Under the pieces are notes generated by a model. That model ran no database searches. It saw nothing but the letters and a program-made list of their open reading frames with translations, and was not told where the DNA came from. DNA of 40,565 bases from positions 1 through 40,565 of the forward strand of contig JAEORJ010000045.1 in NCBI GenBank assembly GCA_016840945.1, given 5' to 3'. Numbering within the stretch: position 1 is the stretch's first letter; every line of letters starts with the position of its first letter. The translations under genes were made by a program, and so were the position numbers. Of this stretch, positions 18,032 to 26,404 are shown piece after piece. Source of the stretch: Candidatus Gerdarchaeota archaeon (lineage in GTDB: Archaea; Asgardarchaeota; Heimdallarchaeia; JABLTI01).

Positions 18032-19045
18032 GTGTTTTATTTGGCGGGAAAAAAATCTGTTTCATTTTATTGTTTATTTATGATTATCTGGTTAATAGTT
18101 GGTTTTTCTATTTCAAGCAAAAATAACACTTTGATATTTAGTAAGGTACAAGAGATGTTTCCAACTTTTGACATATGTGGTAAAATTATTCCTGATGATT
18201 TAATTGAACATGCTCCGATATATATTAATTCTAATGATGATTTTGAAACATGCAATCTCTCGGGAGAAGGAACTAAACTAGAACCTTATCTAATAACTAA
18301 ATTTAATATTACTACAATTGATGAAATCCCCGGAATACATATAGAGGGAGTAACAGTCTATTTTGAAATAAGCGAATGTCTAATTACATCAGAATATATT
18401 AGCATATTAGTTGGCAATATTGCTACAGGAATAGGTTATATAGGTAATAATACTTGCATCTCAAGTTCAGGTGATGGAGGGGGGATTGTATTGGGATCCT
18501 TGAATAATTGCACTATTGAGAATAACGAATGTGCTTATTTTATGCAAGGTATACATTTGAATGGTGCTGATAACTGCAAAATAACCAGCAATAGAATTCT
18601 TTCTAACAACTATCAAGGAATTAATCTTCGCTATTCCAATAACAATATCGTAACTCATAACCAGATTGAAAATTCAGATGAATTTGGATTAACCATTGTT
18701 GGTTCAACAAGTAGTGGTAATATCATACATCATAATTTTTTTGTAAATAATTCCAAAGCTACAGAATATAACATTGATGGTGAACGAACAGGTATTATCA
18801 CTAGCCAAGGCTATGATGAAGGCATTAATAATTTCTGGTATGATGAATTGGGTAAATATGGTAACCATTGGTCAGATTATAATGGTCGTGGAAGTTATAC
18901 AATTGATGGTCCTGCAGAAGCTGTTGATCTTTATCCTTTATTCTTATCAGAAACTGAATCAATCTCACTATCTATTATTTTGTTTCCATTAGCATTTCTT
19001 ACAATGATAACATCTGCAGCTATTTTTAGAAGAAAGAGAACATAA
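18032..19045 (+). CDS. NosD-like right-handed beta-helix surface protein
   Basis: 337 residues from GTG; a TTG at 18041 with AGGTG six bases upstream is an equally good start. Hydrophobic signal segment at about 12-30. Residues about 85-250 contain short beta-helix rungs rich in asparagine (NNCTIENNEC, NCKITSNRI, NNNIVTHNQI), typical of NosD/PbH1 repeats. They end in the common NFWYDE...GNHWSDYNGRG...PLFL block seen in archaeal surface NosD proteins. A C-terminal transmembrane helix at about 312-332 with RRKRT anchors it. Such proteins are usually carbohydrate-binding or structural; copper insertion as in true NosD is not indicated because no nos genes are present. Confidence 0.85.
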   Translation: MFYLAGKKSVSFYCLFMIIWLIVGFSISSKNNTLIFSKVQEMFPTFDICGKIIPDDLIEHAPIYINSNDDFETCNLSGEGTKLEPYLITKFNITTIDEIPGIHIEGVTVYFEISECLITSEYISILVGNIATGIGYIGNNTCISSSGDGGGIVLGSLNNCTIENNECAYFMQGIHLNGADNCKITSNRILSNNYQGINLRYSNNNIVTHNQIENSDEFGLTIVGSTSSGNIIHHNFFVNNSKATEYNIDGERTGIITSQGYDEGINNFWYDELGKYGNHWSDYNGRGSYTIDGPAEAVDLYPLFLSETESISLSIILFPLAFLTMITSAAIFRRKRT

Positions 19046-19058
19046 CCCTCTTTCTTTT
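19031..19058 (+). terminator. Hairpin terminator overlapping the stop codon
   Basis: Perfect 8-bp stem AGAAAGAG (19031-19038) / CTCTTTCT (19048-19055) followed by TTT. The left arm is the last codons of the NosD-like gene. Confidence 0.55.
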
Positions 19059-19147
19059 ACTCACTAATACATTTTAGAAACATTATTTGGTTTAGGTAAA
19101 ATTATTAAATTCTATCGGTACAATAACAATACTGAAGAGGGTTTTTA

Positions 19148-20785
19148 ATGAATAATAAGATAGCAATATCACTAACAGTATGTTTAATTTTTAGTTGTAT
19201 ATCTACAAACTTCTTAATTCAAACTGTTGAAGGTGAACAATCCAATTTTAATAATGATATCAAACTTTGTGAAAATTTAATCACATCCTTTGATGATTTT
19301 GATTTATTAAGAAATGATGGAAAGATCATAAGTACTAAAACTAGTACTGGCTTAACTTTTGATTTTACAGGATCAGTTGGTTCATCTCGAATTCGGGAAT
19401 ATTATTATTTAACACTAAATGGTTATGGAAAAGTAGCAAATTTCGAATTAGAATTGACCATGGAATATAGCTATACAGGTACTGAGTTTGGTGGTTTCAT
19501 AGTTTCCTTGGGAAGCTATTATGAAGAAGCTGGTTCTTTATTTCCAAGTGCTTCTGTACCAGATAATTATGGTTATCTTTGTTTTGCTGGAGCTGTTTAT
19601 CTACCATATATGACTCCTGATGGTGGTGGGACTTATTCTGTGGGTGCTTATAAATTTGATTGGGAAGAAAAAGCAAAACATGATTCTTTTGGATCTTTAA
19701 AAACTACTAATACTATAAAGCTCATTATCAAACGAACAAGTGAACGCTCCATTAAAACTATAGTTGAAGAAGATGGCAGAGCTTTAATTCAAAAATGGTG
19801 GCGTAGAGGTTTAAGCAGACCATTAAGTGTTGTAAGAATAGGAACCTATTTAGAAGAAGGGTATACTGGAACAATTGAGGTTTCATTTTCTTCGTTGTCA
19901 TTAAATATTATTTCAATAAATCCCGATTGGGAAGGAACCACTGAAGGATTTCTTGATTCTGATGGTGCATTATTATTACTGATTTTTGCCATTTGTTTCC
20001 TAATAATAGGACTCTCAATAACAGGCTTAGTTTTTCTTATTAGATATGTAAGGAAACGAGATGAAGATATAAAAATACATCAAATAACAGCAAGACATCC
20101 TATTAATCAATCACAAACATTTGTTGCGAGATCAGCTACTACTTCACAACACTCTATGCCAATAGGCACTCATGATGAGAAAAGAAGAATTTTACTTAAA
20201 GCAATAGAAGAAGCTGGTAGAAATCAATACAAAATTGTTGCTGTAAAAACGGATACTCTTCTTGATTTTCAATTTGTAACTGGATTTTTATTAAAAGATA
20301 AAAATGATGAACCGATAATGACTGGCTTTTATATGAGCATTGCATTAAGTACCTATGTTTTAGAAAAATCAGGTAAAAGTATGATCGCATTCCCACAAAC
20401 ATTAACCTCACCACCAACACTTGAAGAAGCAAAACAAGTATTATTGGATAATATCTTCCTTATAGTTAAGGAAAACAACTTCAAATTCAAGAATCAAGCT
20501 GATATTATTGAATTTGAATCAGTACTTACAGGTCAAATTCTCGATAGCAATTCAGAACAGGTATTTCTAAGAGCTTTTCTCGAGTTAAGTAAGGAAATCA
20601 CATTTGTTATAGTAGATCCAAGAACAAGTTATGGGCGAATGATGCCTATGCAGATAGCTATGCGAAGTATGGGTCGTCCTGGTATGTCCCCCTATAATTT
20701 AGCTTCTTACAATTTAAAAGGTTTAATTGATCAAATATTAGCTGTTGCTGTAAAAGTTGATTTAGGACAGATGATAAATAGGTAA
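19148..20785 (+). CDS. Type I membrane protein with cytoplasmic alpha/beta domain, receptor-like, unknown family
   Basis: 545 residues; ATG preceded by GAGGG. Signal peptide to about residue 29 (VEGEQ). Ectodomain about 30-270 is beta-rich and resembles a jelly-roll or laminin-G-like sandwich in composition (DFTGSVGSSRIREYYYLTLNGYG..., SFSSLSLNIISINPDW), family not certain. One transmembrane helix at about 274-300 is followed by a basic stop (RYVRKRDED). The cytoplasmic 210 residues form a compact alpha/beta domain (KIVAVKTDTLLDFQFVTGFLL ... VLTGQILDSNSEQVFLRAFLELSKEITFVIVDPRTSYGRM) and then a methionine/glycine-rich loop. No kinase, GTPase or methyl-accepting motif seen. The layout suggests outside-to-inside signalling or tethering of a cytoplasmic module. 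Confidence 0.78.
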   Translation: MNNKIAISLTVCLIFSCISTNFLIQTVEGEQSNFNNDIKLCENLITSFDDFDLLRNDGKIISTKTSTGLTFDFTGSVGSSRIREYYYLTLNGYGKVANFELELTMEYSYTGTEFGGFIVSLGSYYEEAGSLFPSASVPDNYGYLCFAGAVYLPYMTPDGGGTYSVGAYKFDWEEKAKHDSFGSLKTTNTIKLIIKRTSERSIKTIVEEDGRALIQKWWRRGLSRPLSVVRIGTYLEEGYTGTIEVSFSSLSLNIISINPDWEGTTEGFLDSDGALLLLIFAICFLIIGLSITGLVFLIRYVRKRDEDIKIHQITARHPINQSQTFVARSATTSQHSMPIGTHDEKRRILLKAIEEAGRNQYKIVAVKTDTLLDFQFVTGFLLKDKNDEPIMTGFYMSIALSTYVLEKSGKSMIAFPQTLTSPPTLEEAKQVLLDNIFLIVKENNFKFKNQADIIEFESVLTGQILDSNSEQVFLRAFLELSKEITFVIVDPRTSYGRMMPMQIAMRSMGRPGMSPYNLASYNLKGLIDQILAVAVKVDLGQMINR

Positions 20786-20861
20786 ATTTTCGATAATTTT
20801 ATTGTTTCAAATTTCCCTATTTTCATCAAATACCTTTAAAAGATTTTAAGAGCTATATGCT

Positions 20862-21818
20862 TTGAGGGAAGATTATTTGGAATGTCTTTTTTATAGTGTA
20901 AAAAAATCATACTGTTCTCTATATCAACGATGTGAAGGCATTTATTTAATGATGTTGAATTTAGGAGCAGACAAAAAGAATGCTACTGCTTTTTCCAAAT
21001 ATGTTTGGAGAAGATCATTATATAATAAATTCAAAGATGTTGCTTATGATTCTTCAAATGGTTTTTTTGATAAAATGTCACAACCACTGGTAAAATTAAT
21101 ATTAAAATTATCAAAACCATTGGTTCGAGATTATTATGGCATTGAAAGGAAGCTTACAGCTATAGAGAATATTGTCTTTGATTTAGAAAATAAAAGTGAA
21201 CCAATTGATCCATTAACCTATTTTAAAAACAGTGGCGAAGGTTATGGATTAATTTTCAAAACAACTGCTTTACTAAGTAATTGCTCATCTAATAAAGTAA
21301 AAGAAATGACCATTCTTGGTCGAAATTTAGGTGCTTTAATAGCAATGAGAGACTCTATACAAGACAGACATTTAGATGCCAAAACAAATAATTATAATCC
21401 ATTTAAGGATTGGTCAAAAGATGAAATTATGAATTATTATTATGATAACCGTAATGAATTGATTTCTGAATTTCATAATTTTCTTACCAAATTAGCTAAG
21501 GATGATTTAGACGCTAACAACGACAACCAAATTTTCCATAAAATAAGATCATTTGCTCTTGCATCAACTACTCCCTTTGGGTTATGTAAAAAACATTTAC
21601 AATCATCAATAAAAACTCAATATTCAATCAATGCGCTGCCAATTAATTATTTGACTGATCCAAATAGCCCAGAACAACCAGAGGAGGATCATTGCAGAAT
21701 TAATTGTTGTGCTAGTACTGCTGATGAGGTTTGTCATATTCCTAATAATCCATGCCGATGTTGTTGCTCTTGCTGTGATTGTTGTGGTGAAAGCAGTGAT
21801 TGGATTCCAGATTGCTAA
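20862..21818 (+). CDS. DUF5685-like protein with cysteine-rich C-terminal tail
   Basis: 318 residues; TTG start just downstream of an in-frame TAA (20847). The body is all-helical: it begins YLECLFYSVKKSYCSLYQRC and contains LGRNLGALIAMRDSIQDRHLDAKTNNYNPF at about residues 158-187, matching the 'LGRWIYLxDALxDLxxDxxxGxYNPF' pattern I associate with DUF5685, a family with an isoprenoid-synthase-like helical fold and unknown function. The last ~42 residues carry 13 cysteines (CRINCCAS..., RCCCSCCDCCGE), again typical of that family. The tail could bind metal or an Fe-S centre or form a disulfide knot. The aspartates of the central helix could bind metal. A bulged terminator hairpin follows immediately. 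Confidence 0.72.
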   Translation: MREDYLECLFYSVKKSYCSLYQRCEGIYLMMLNLGADKKNATAFSKYVWRRSLYNKFKDVAYDSSNGFFDKMSQPLVKLILKLSKPLVRDYYGIERKLTAIENIVFDLENKSEPIDPLTYFKNSGEGYGLIFKTTALLSNCSSNKVKEMTILGRNLGALIAMRDSIQDRHLDAKTNNYNPFKDWSKDEIMNYYYDNRNELISEFHNFLTKLAKDDLDANNDNQIFHKIRSFALASTTPFGLCKKHLQSSIKTQYSINALPINYLTDPNSPEQPEEDHCRINCCASTADEVCHIPNNPCRCCCSCCDCCGESSDWIPDC

Positions 21819-21827
21819 ATAATATTC

Positions 21828-21872
21828 AAAGCTATTAATGAAGAATCTTTAAATTCTTAGTAGCTTTTTTTT
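21828..21872 (+). terminator. Bulged terminator hairpin that contains the next promoter
   Basis: Outer stem AAAGCTA (21828-21834) / TAGCTTT (21861-21867) and inner stem AAGAAT (21841-21846) / ATTCTT (21853-21858), apical loop CTTTAA, then a run of eight T (21865-21872). It closes the DUF5685-like gene. Confidence 0.6.
21848..21854 (+). promoter_or_regulatory. TATA-like box TTTAAAT, leaderless promoter
   Basis: TTTAAAT ends 22 bases before the ATG at 21877, the spacing expected if transcription begins at or next to the start codon. The gene has no Shine-Dalgarno. The paralogue at 26405 has the identical heptamer at identical distance. Confidence 0.5.
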
Positions 21873-21876
21873 GATT

Positions 21877-22401
21877 ATGAACCGCAAAGAAAGACAAAAA
21901 AGATTCCAAATTGGTTTAGGCTATTTGGATAAAACGGGATTGGATCTAATAATACAATCAGGAATGGGTAAAATAGTTTTCAAACCTGGTTCTGTATTTG
22001 AAAATAAAGAGAAAGAAACATTATCTATCCCCATCTCAGCTAAGGAACGATATGGGATAGTTACCTATGCTCTTAGTGAAGACTTAAGACAAAGATTTCA
22101 AATAACAACTGAAGTGGATCTTCAAAGATTGGTTCGTGCTTGTTCAATCTTAATCACTGATTTTAACGGCCCTGAAAAAGACGATACTCCTGATGTTTTA
22201 TTCAAAAGACTTAGAACTTTTATGAAAGAAAAATCTAATCGAACAGGTTGGGAGATACATATGGCTTTACTTACTATTGATGATATGTTAGGACATCGTA
22301 AAAAGCAAAAAGATCGAGAATACTATGATTTAGCTTGGATCCTTAACATTTATTATAATCTTTGGAAAGAACGAGCCCCATTTGAAAATTTCACAGTATG
22401 A
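21877..22401 (+). CDS. Unknown soluble helical protein, paralogue of the protein at 26405
   Basis: 174 residues from the ATG at 21877 (an in-frame TTG at 21871 adds two residues, but the T-tract of the upstream terminator ends there). No signal peptide or membrane segment; helical and basic. It aligns along its length with residues 1-165 of the protein at 26405: QIGLGYLDKTGLDLII / KLGLDYLKSSGLDLVV; TTEVDLQRLVRACSILITDFNGP / ITKVDLARFLRVVSIILTNFTGP; DYYDLAWILNIYYNLW versus DYHAYARILNHLWYIF-type ends. Family not recognised. It lacks the acidic linker and C-terminal domain of its paralogue. The start is apparently leaderless. Confidence 0.75.
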   Translation: MNRKERQKRFQIGLGYLDKTGLDLIIQSGMGKIVFKPGSVFENKEKETLSIPISAKERYGIVTYALSEDLRQRFQITTEVDLQRLVRACSILITDFNGPEKDDTPDVLFKRLRTFMKEKSNRTGWEIHMALLTIDDMLGHRKKQKDREYYDLAWILNIYYNLWKERAPFENFTV

Positions 22402-22464
22402 ATAATATAAACTTCGATTTACATTAACTATTATTTTTTAAATCTAATATTGAATGATTTTCAA

Positions 22465-23232
22465 TCAATCATATAGATCATAAACAAATAATCCATTCTT
22501 GAGTATTGGGTAAGAAGCTAGTAATTTTCCTTCTGATGAAATTATAGACGCACCTCCTACTGGTATAGAGGTTTCATCAATAAAAGTTTGTGAGTAATAA
22601 TTAACAATAAAACATGTTGTTCTTAATTTTTTAATTTGAGGGATATATCCTTCAAATAATTCATTTTCCCATTGAGAGGTTATTTCTTTACCAGTTCTAT
22701 CTAGAGATCTAGCTAGTAACAAAAATAAATAATTAATTTCTTGATGCTTGACTCGTTTAATTATTTCTTCATCAAATAAATCACCACAAAGCAAAATCGC
22801 AACAGAACCAAACTCAGTTTTTAAAATTGGGATTTCAACCCCTTCTCTGTAAAATTCACTATTATTGATATCTAATGCATGCCATCCTGGGCTTATTCTC
22901 TGATATTTCAATGTTATATTGCCATCTCGATCTATTAATATTGCACTATCATAAAATTTGTTTTCATACAATTCTAGTAATCCTATACATACATTTATTC
23001 CAGCTTTTTTCGCTGCTTTTGTTATTGTCTTTGTCACTTTACTTGGGATTTTTACAAATAATATTTTGTCTTTATTAGGATCATCTGTTATTATTAGTCC
23101 TGTATATGCTGCTTCTGGGAACAAAATAAAATCAGCTTTTTGTTTCCCTGCAATCTTAATATAATCCAATATCTCTGAAAGATTTCTTTTCTTGAAATAA
23201 GCTGGATTAGTTATGGCCATAGCAATTCGCAT
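22465..23232 (-). CDS. Carbon-nitrogen hydrolase (nitrilase superfamily)
   Basis: 255 residues, ATG start. The nitrilase catalytic triad is visible: E40 in LFPEAAYTG, K109 in NITLKYQRISPGW and C149 in AILLCGDLFDEE. Length fits single-domain amidases/omega-amidases of this superfamily (about 250-280). Cytoplasmic, alpha-beta-beta-alpha sandwich. It would hydrolyse a C-N bond of an amide or carbamoyl compound; the substrate cannot be read off. The sequence after the cysteine (DLFDEEIIKRVKHQEINYLFLLLARS) differs from the usual CYDLRFPE, so it is not a close NIT2/omega-amidase. Upstream a TATA-like TTATAAATA lies close to the start. Divergent from the beta-sandwich gene. Confidence 0.87.
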   Translation of the reverse strand: MRIAMAITNPAYFKKRNLSEILDYIKIAGKQKADFILFPEAAYTGLIITDDPNKDKILFVKIPSKVTKTITKAAKKAGINVCIGLLELYENKFYDSAILIDRDGNITLKYQRISPGWHALDINNSEFYREGVEIPILKTEFGSVAILLCGDLFDEEIIKRVKHQEINYLFLLLARSLDRTGKEITSQWENELFEGYIPQIKKLRTTCFIVNYYSQTFIDETSIPVGGASIISSEGKLLASYPILKNGLFVYDLYD

Positions 23233-23430
23233 TGTAAATCATCTATTTATAATAAAATCAGCTTCATTTTCTAATAAAAAGCTTACAATAAAACATAAAC
23301 TATACATCAAAAATAATTGAAAAAATTAATCAAAAAATATTTTTCTAAAATTTGCACAAATGTTCCTAATTAATAAAATTTTAATACAATACCACTGAGC
23401 TTAATTTTACTATTTATAGGAAATGATTCC

Positions 23431-25617
23431 ATGCCCTTCTATGAATTGCCAAATCTAGGAACTGCAGATGTAAGTAAGAAACTGAAAATTAGGTTAAATA
23501 TCTCTGCTGAGGATTTCTTTAAGAGATATCCCAAAGAAACTGCTTCTCTCTCATTAGATAGTAAAAACATGATCAGATTAGCGATTAATGAAAACCTTGA
23601 GCCCGATTTACGCGGTAGACAAATCGAGATCAGTAAATTTTTCGAAGATATTATTGAAAAATTGAGCGGTCAAGGTTTTGGTACAGAAGAATTAGCAGAG
23701 CAAGCATTGGCAGAGGAATTGAAAAGGGTAGAATTAAATATTGGAGAAGATGATGAGGGGCAACCTCAAGTAACAATTGACAAAGATACTGGTGAGGTTG
23801 AAGGAGAACTAATCATAGGTGATGTTAAAATGGAATCCAAATTGGTTCCAATAAAATTATTTGAAAAAATTGAAATGTTTTATGAGCATGATGGTACACC
23901 ATCTGGTTTAGAAAATGTGTTTACAGGCAAGATGACGATCAAAAATGAATCAGAGAAAGATCGCCTTTGGGATATAGATGTCACTTTAGGAAATATCTCT
24001 AAAACATCGCTAGAAAAGGACTCAATTCAATTACAAGAATTGAATCCAACTGAAGAGAAAGACTTCGAGTATTCCTTTGAAGCACGTGTAGAACCAGAAC
24101 TCTCAGTTGAGGAATTTATTTCCACAGCTGGAAACCCAGAAATTGAATCTTATTCATTAGCTATTAAAGCTGAAAATGAAATTTTTATTCGTATTAAGCT
24201 AACGAATAAAGCTGATGAAGAATTAACAAAGATTGCTTTGTATAAAATTATCCCTGAAGATTTTAGTAATGTACAACTACTCAATCAATCAGTTGGCACA
24301 GCAGAAATAAAAGACAAGGATGGTCAACAAGTAGCTTTTTGGGAAATCGAAAAACTTGATGCAGGAGAAGATGCAACTCTTGATTTACGAGTGCAAGTTT
24401 ATGTTGAAAATAAAGATATCAAATTGCGAACTGGCAAATTTGCTGTCAAATATATGAAACCACACTCACTAAGTGATCTCGAGATACAAAAATTTGACGC
24501 TTATACAAACAACTCCTACAATATTATTGCTAATGAAATGGACGAGGAACCCAACACCTACGAATGTAAATTCATATTTGAAAATAAGAGTGAATTTAAG
24601 ATTAGATTAGTTAATGCTGATGTTTACAAAGCTGATGATCCTAGTGTCAAATTTATTGACATTGATCCTAATGAAATACCAGTTATTCCTGCTGGAGGTA
24701 CCTGGGAATCTAAAACTTGGACTTATGCTACAGATGATGGTGATTATCCAGAATTTAAAACAAAGATTGAATTCTTTACAATAGCTGATCATCAAATTGT
24801 ATCTAAAATAAAAATGAATTATGCAGATGTTGAATTAGCTGTTGCTGCATTAGATGGTACTATAGGTTATGATGTTGCTAAACTTCCTTCTTTCAAAATT
24901 ACTCCTTTCAATCTAAGTGGTAAAATAGCTAACACTGGAGGAGCTAATCTTAATGAAGTAAAATTAGTTGAACAAATTCAAAGTGAGTTCTTACCACCAA
25001 GACCAGAAGACGTTCAAGTGTTATTGAATGGTAGAGCAATAGATGTTCCTTCCGATGCTATAACAATCGAACCAGAAGATCAAGATCCAACACGAGAACA
25101 CACCATTACAGTGGTACTTGAAAACTTAAAGGATACAGATTATGGTCCATTGAAACCTGGTGATGAAATAGAATTTCGATATCCTATCACTGCTTTCAAG
25201 CCTACTAAAGAAACTCTCTATCAAGCTAATGCAATCTTAAGTGCAAATACTTATCCCGCAGGTAAACCAATTGAGATAAAAGCTGATCCCATTGAGATTT
25301 TGGTTGTTCATATCCGTAAGAATCTAGCAAAAGGAAAAGACATTCAAGCTCTTGATACTGAAGGTGAGTATGAAATCACGTTATCCATTAAGAACATGGG
25401 TGAAGGTGAACTAACTAATTATCGTTTGAAAGAAAAAATCCCCGTTGGTATACAACTTTTTGATGTTAGTGACGAAGCAACAGTCAGTGAAAAAGATGAT
25501 GCTCAAACATTAACTTGGAAATTTGACACCATTACTCCAGGAGAAACAGTTCAAGTGTCTTACAAGATTCGTCCTTCAGAGGATGCAAAAGTTAGTGACA
25601 CTCAAAAAGAGGAATAA
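23431..25617 (+). CDS. Multi-domain beta-sandwich (DUF11/CARDB-like) protein without signal peptide
   Basis: 728 residues; ATG with TAGGAAATG upstream. N-terminal ~120 residues are helical and charged (SAEDFFKRYPKETASLSLDSKN...). Then a series of about five immunoglobulin-like beta-sandwich repeats, each with a form such as 'KxTNKADEELTKIALYKIIPEDF...' or 'LSIKNMGEGELTNYRLKEKIPVG... LTWKFDTITPGETVQVSYKI', resembling DUF11/CARDB repeats of archaeal surface proteins. No signal peptide and no membrane segment at either end, so unlike those relatives it is predicted to be cytoplasmic. Very acidic. Possibly a scaffold for a large assembly. A perfect terminator hairpin overlaps its stop codon. Confidence 0.8.
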   Translation: MPFYELPNLGTADVSKKLKIRLNISAEDFFKRYPKETASLSLDSKNMIRLAINENLEPDLRGRQIEISKFFEDIIEKLSGQGFGTEELAEQALAEELKRVELNIGEDDEGQPQVTIDKDTGEVEGELIIGDVKMESKLVPIKLFEKIEMFYEHDGTPSGLENVFTGKMTIKNESEKDRLWDIDVTLGNISKTSLEKDSIQLQELNPTEEKDFEYSFEARVEPELSVEEFISTAGNPEIESYSLAIKAENEIFIRIKLTNKADEELTKIALYKIIPEDFSNVQLLNQSVGTAEIKDKDGQQVAFWEIEKLDAGEDATLDLRVQVYVENKDIKLRTGKFAVKYMKPHSLSDLEIQKFDAYTNNSYNIIANEMDEEPNTYECKFIFENKSEFKIRLVNADVYKADDPSVKFIDIDPNEIPVIPAGGTWESKTWTYATDDGDYPEFKTKIEFFTIADHQIVSKIKMNYADVELAVAALDGTIGYDVAKLPSFKITPFNLSGKIANTGGANLNEVKLVEQIQSEFLPPRPEDVQVLLNGRAIDVPSDAITIEPEDQDPTREHTITVVLENLKDTDYGPLKPGDEIEFRYPITAFKPTKETLYQANAILSANTYPAGKPIEIKADPIEILVVHIRKNLAKGKDIQALDTEGEYEITLSIKNMGEGELTNYRLKEKIPVGIQLFDVSDEATVSEKDDAQTLTWKFDTITPGETVQVSYKIRPSEDAKVSDTQKEE

Positions 25618-25645
25618 TAAAAATCCTCTTTCTACTTTCTTTTTT
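25606..25645 (+). terminator. Hairpin terminator overlapping the stop codon
   Basis: Perfect 8-bp stem AAAGAGGA (25606-25613) / TCCTCTTT (25624-25631), then CTACTTTCTTTTTTT. The left arm lies in the final Lys-Glu-Glu codons of the gene. Confidence 0.6.
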
Positions 25646-25761
25646 TATAGGAAATTAACTTTTTTTGTTACTGATAAATTAATTGACTTGAATGACGTTC
25701 AAAATAGAATAGGAAGATACAAAGGTTAATCGAACTCATTTTATTAAACATGATAAATGAT

Positions 25762-26256
25762 TTACTTTTTTGAGTACAATTCTTCAAGATAAAATAGGTA
25801 ATCTGTTCCAATAACTTGCTTTCCAAGTTTTTTTAATCCGATGATTATCTGCCCACGATGATAAATGGTGTGAGTAATATATTGTAATAGGAAATCTAAT
25901 TTTGGTACATCAAAATCATTTTCACCGAAATAAATAACCCTTGTTGTATCATTTGTATCTACTGGTAATTTTTCAGCATATTGAACATCAAATTCTTGCC
26001 ACTGATCTAAAAGTTCCTTCATTGGTAATTTTTTGATCTTTTCCCATTCTACATTAAAATTCTCAGTATCATTGTTCACAACTGCTAAACAATATTTTAC
26101 TGCCATTATAGTATGGAAAATCATCTTTCTAAGTGATGGATGGCTAAATTCCTCACCTAAATCTTTTTCAAACTCTTCTTCACTTACAGTTTCTAATAAT
26201 TTTCGAATTCTATTGCCAGCCCAAACATGATAGTTACTAAAATTCTTCAAATCCAT
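25762..26256 (-). CDS. DinB-family putative metal-dependent protein
   Basis: 164 residues, ATG start with GGGAT upstream. Four-helix-bundle DinB signature: N-terminal NYHVWAGNRIRKLLE, a histidine in MIFHTIMAVKYCLAVV near residue 48 and HTIYHRGQIIIGLKKLG near residues 127-143 (HxxxHRGQ), which supply the usual three-histidine metal site. Family knowledge: DinB/YfiT-like proteins are thiol-dependent transferases or metal hydrolases, many induced by damage in bacteria; the real substrate is usually unknown. Length is normal for the family. Divergent from the paralogue gene at 26405. No operon partner on this strand. Confidence 0.85.
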   Translation of the reverse strand: MDLKNFSNYHVWAGNRIRKLLETVSEEEFEKDLGEEFSHPSLRKMIFHTIMAVKYCLAVVNNDTENFNVEWEKIKKLPMKELLDQWQEFDVQYAEKLPVDTNDTTRVIYFGENDFDVPKLDFLLQYITHTIYHRGQIIIGLKKLGKQVIGTDYLFYLEELYSKK

Positions 26257-26375
26257 TTTTATCCCAGAAAATTAATTGCTTTTAATGTTAAAAATATCAT
26301 CTATTAGTCTAAACTTTTTCTTCTCAAAATGTTCTCTGATAGTTAAATATTATATCAAAATTGCTTCTAATAAAA

Positions 26376-26382
26376 TTTAAAT
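26376..26382 (+). promoter_or_regulatory. TATA-like box TTTAAAT, leaderless promoter
   Basis: TTTAAAT ends 22 bases before the ATG at 26405, with no Shine-Dalgarno between. Same heptamer and same distance as in front of the paralogue at 21877. Confidence 0.5.
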
Positions 26383-26404
26383 CGCCAAATAATCTTGTAC
26401 TCTT

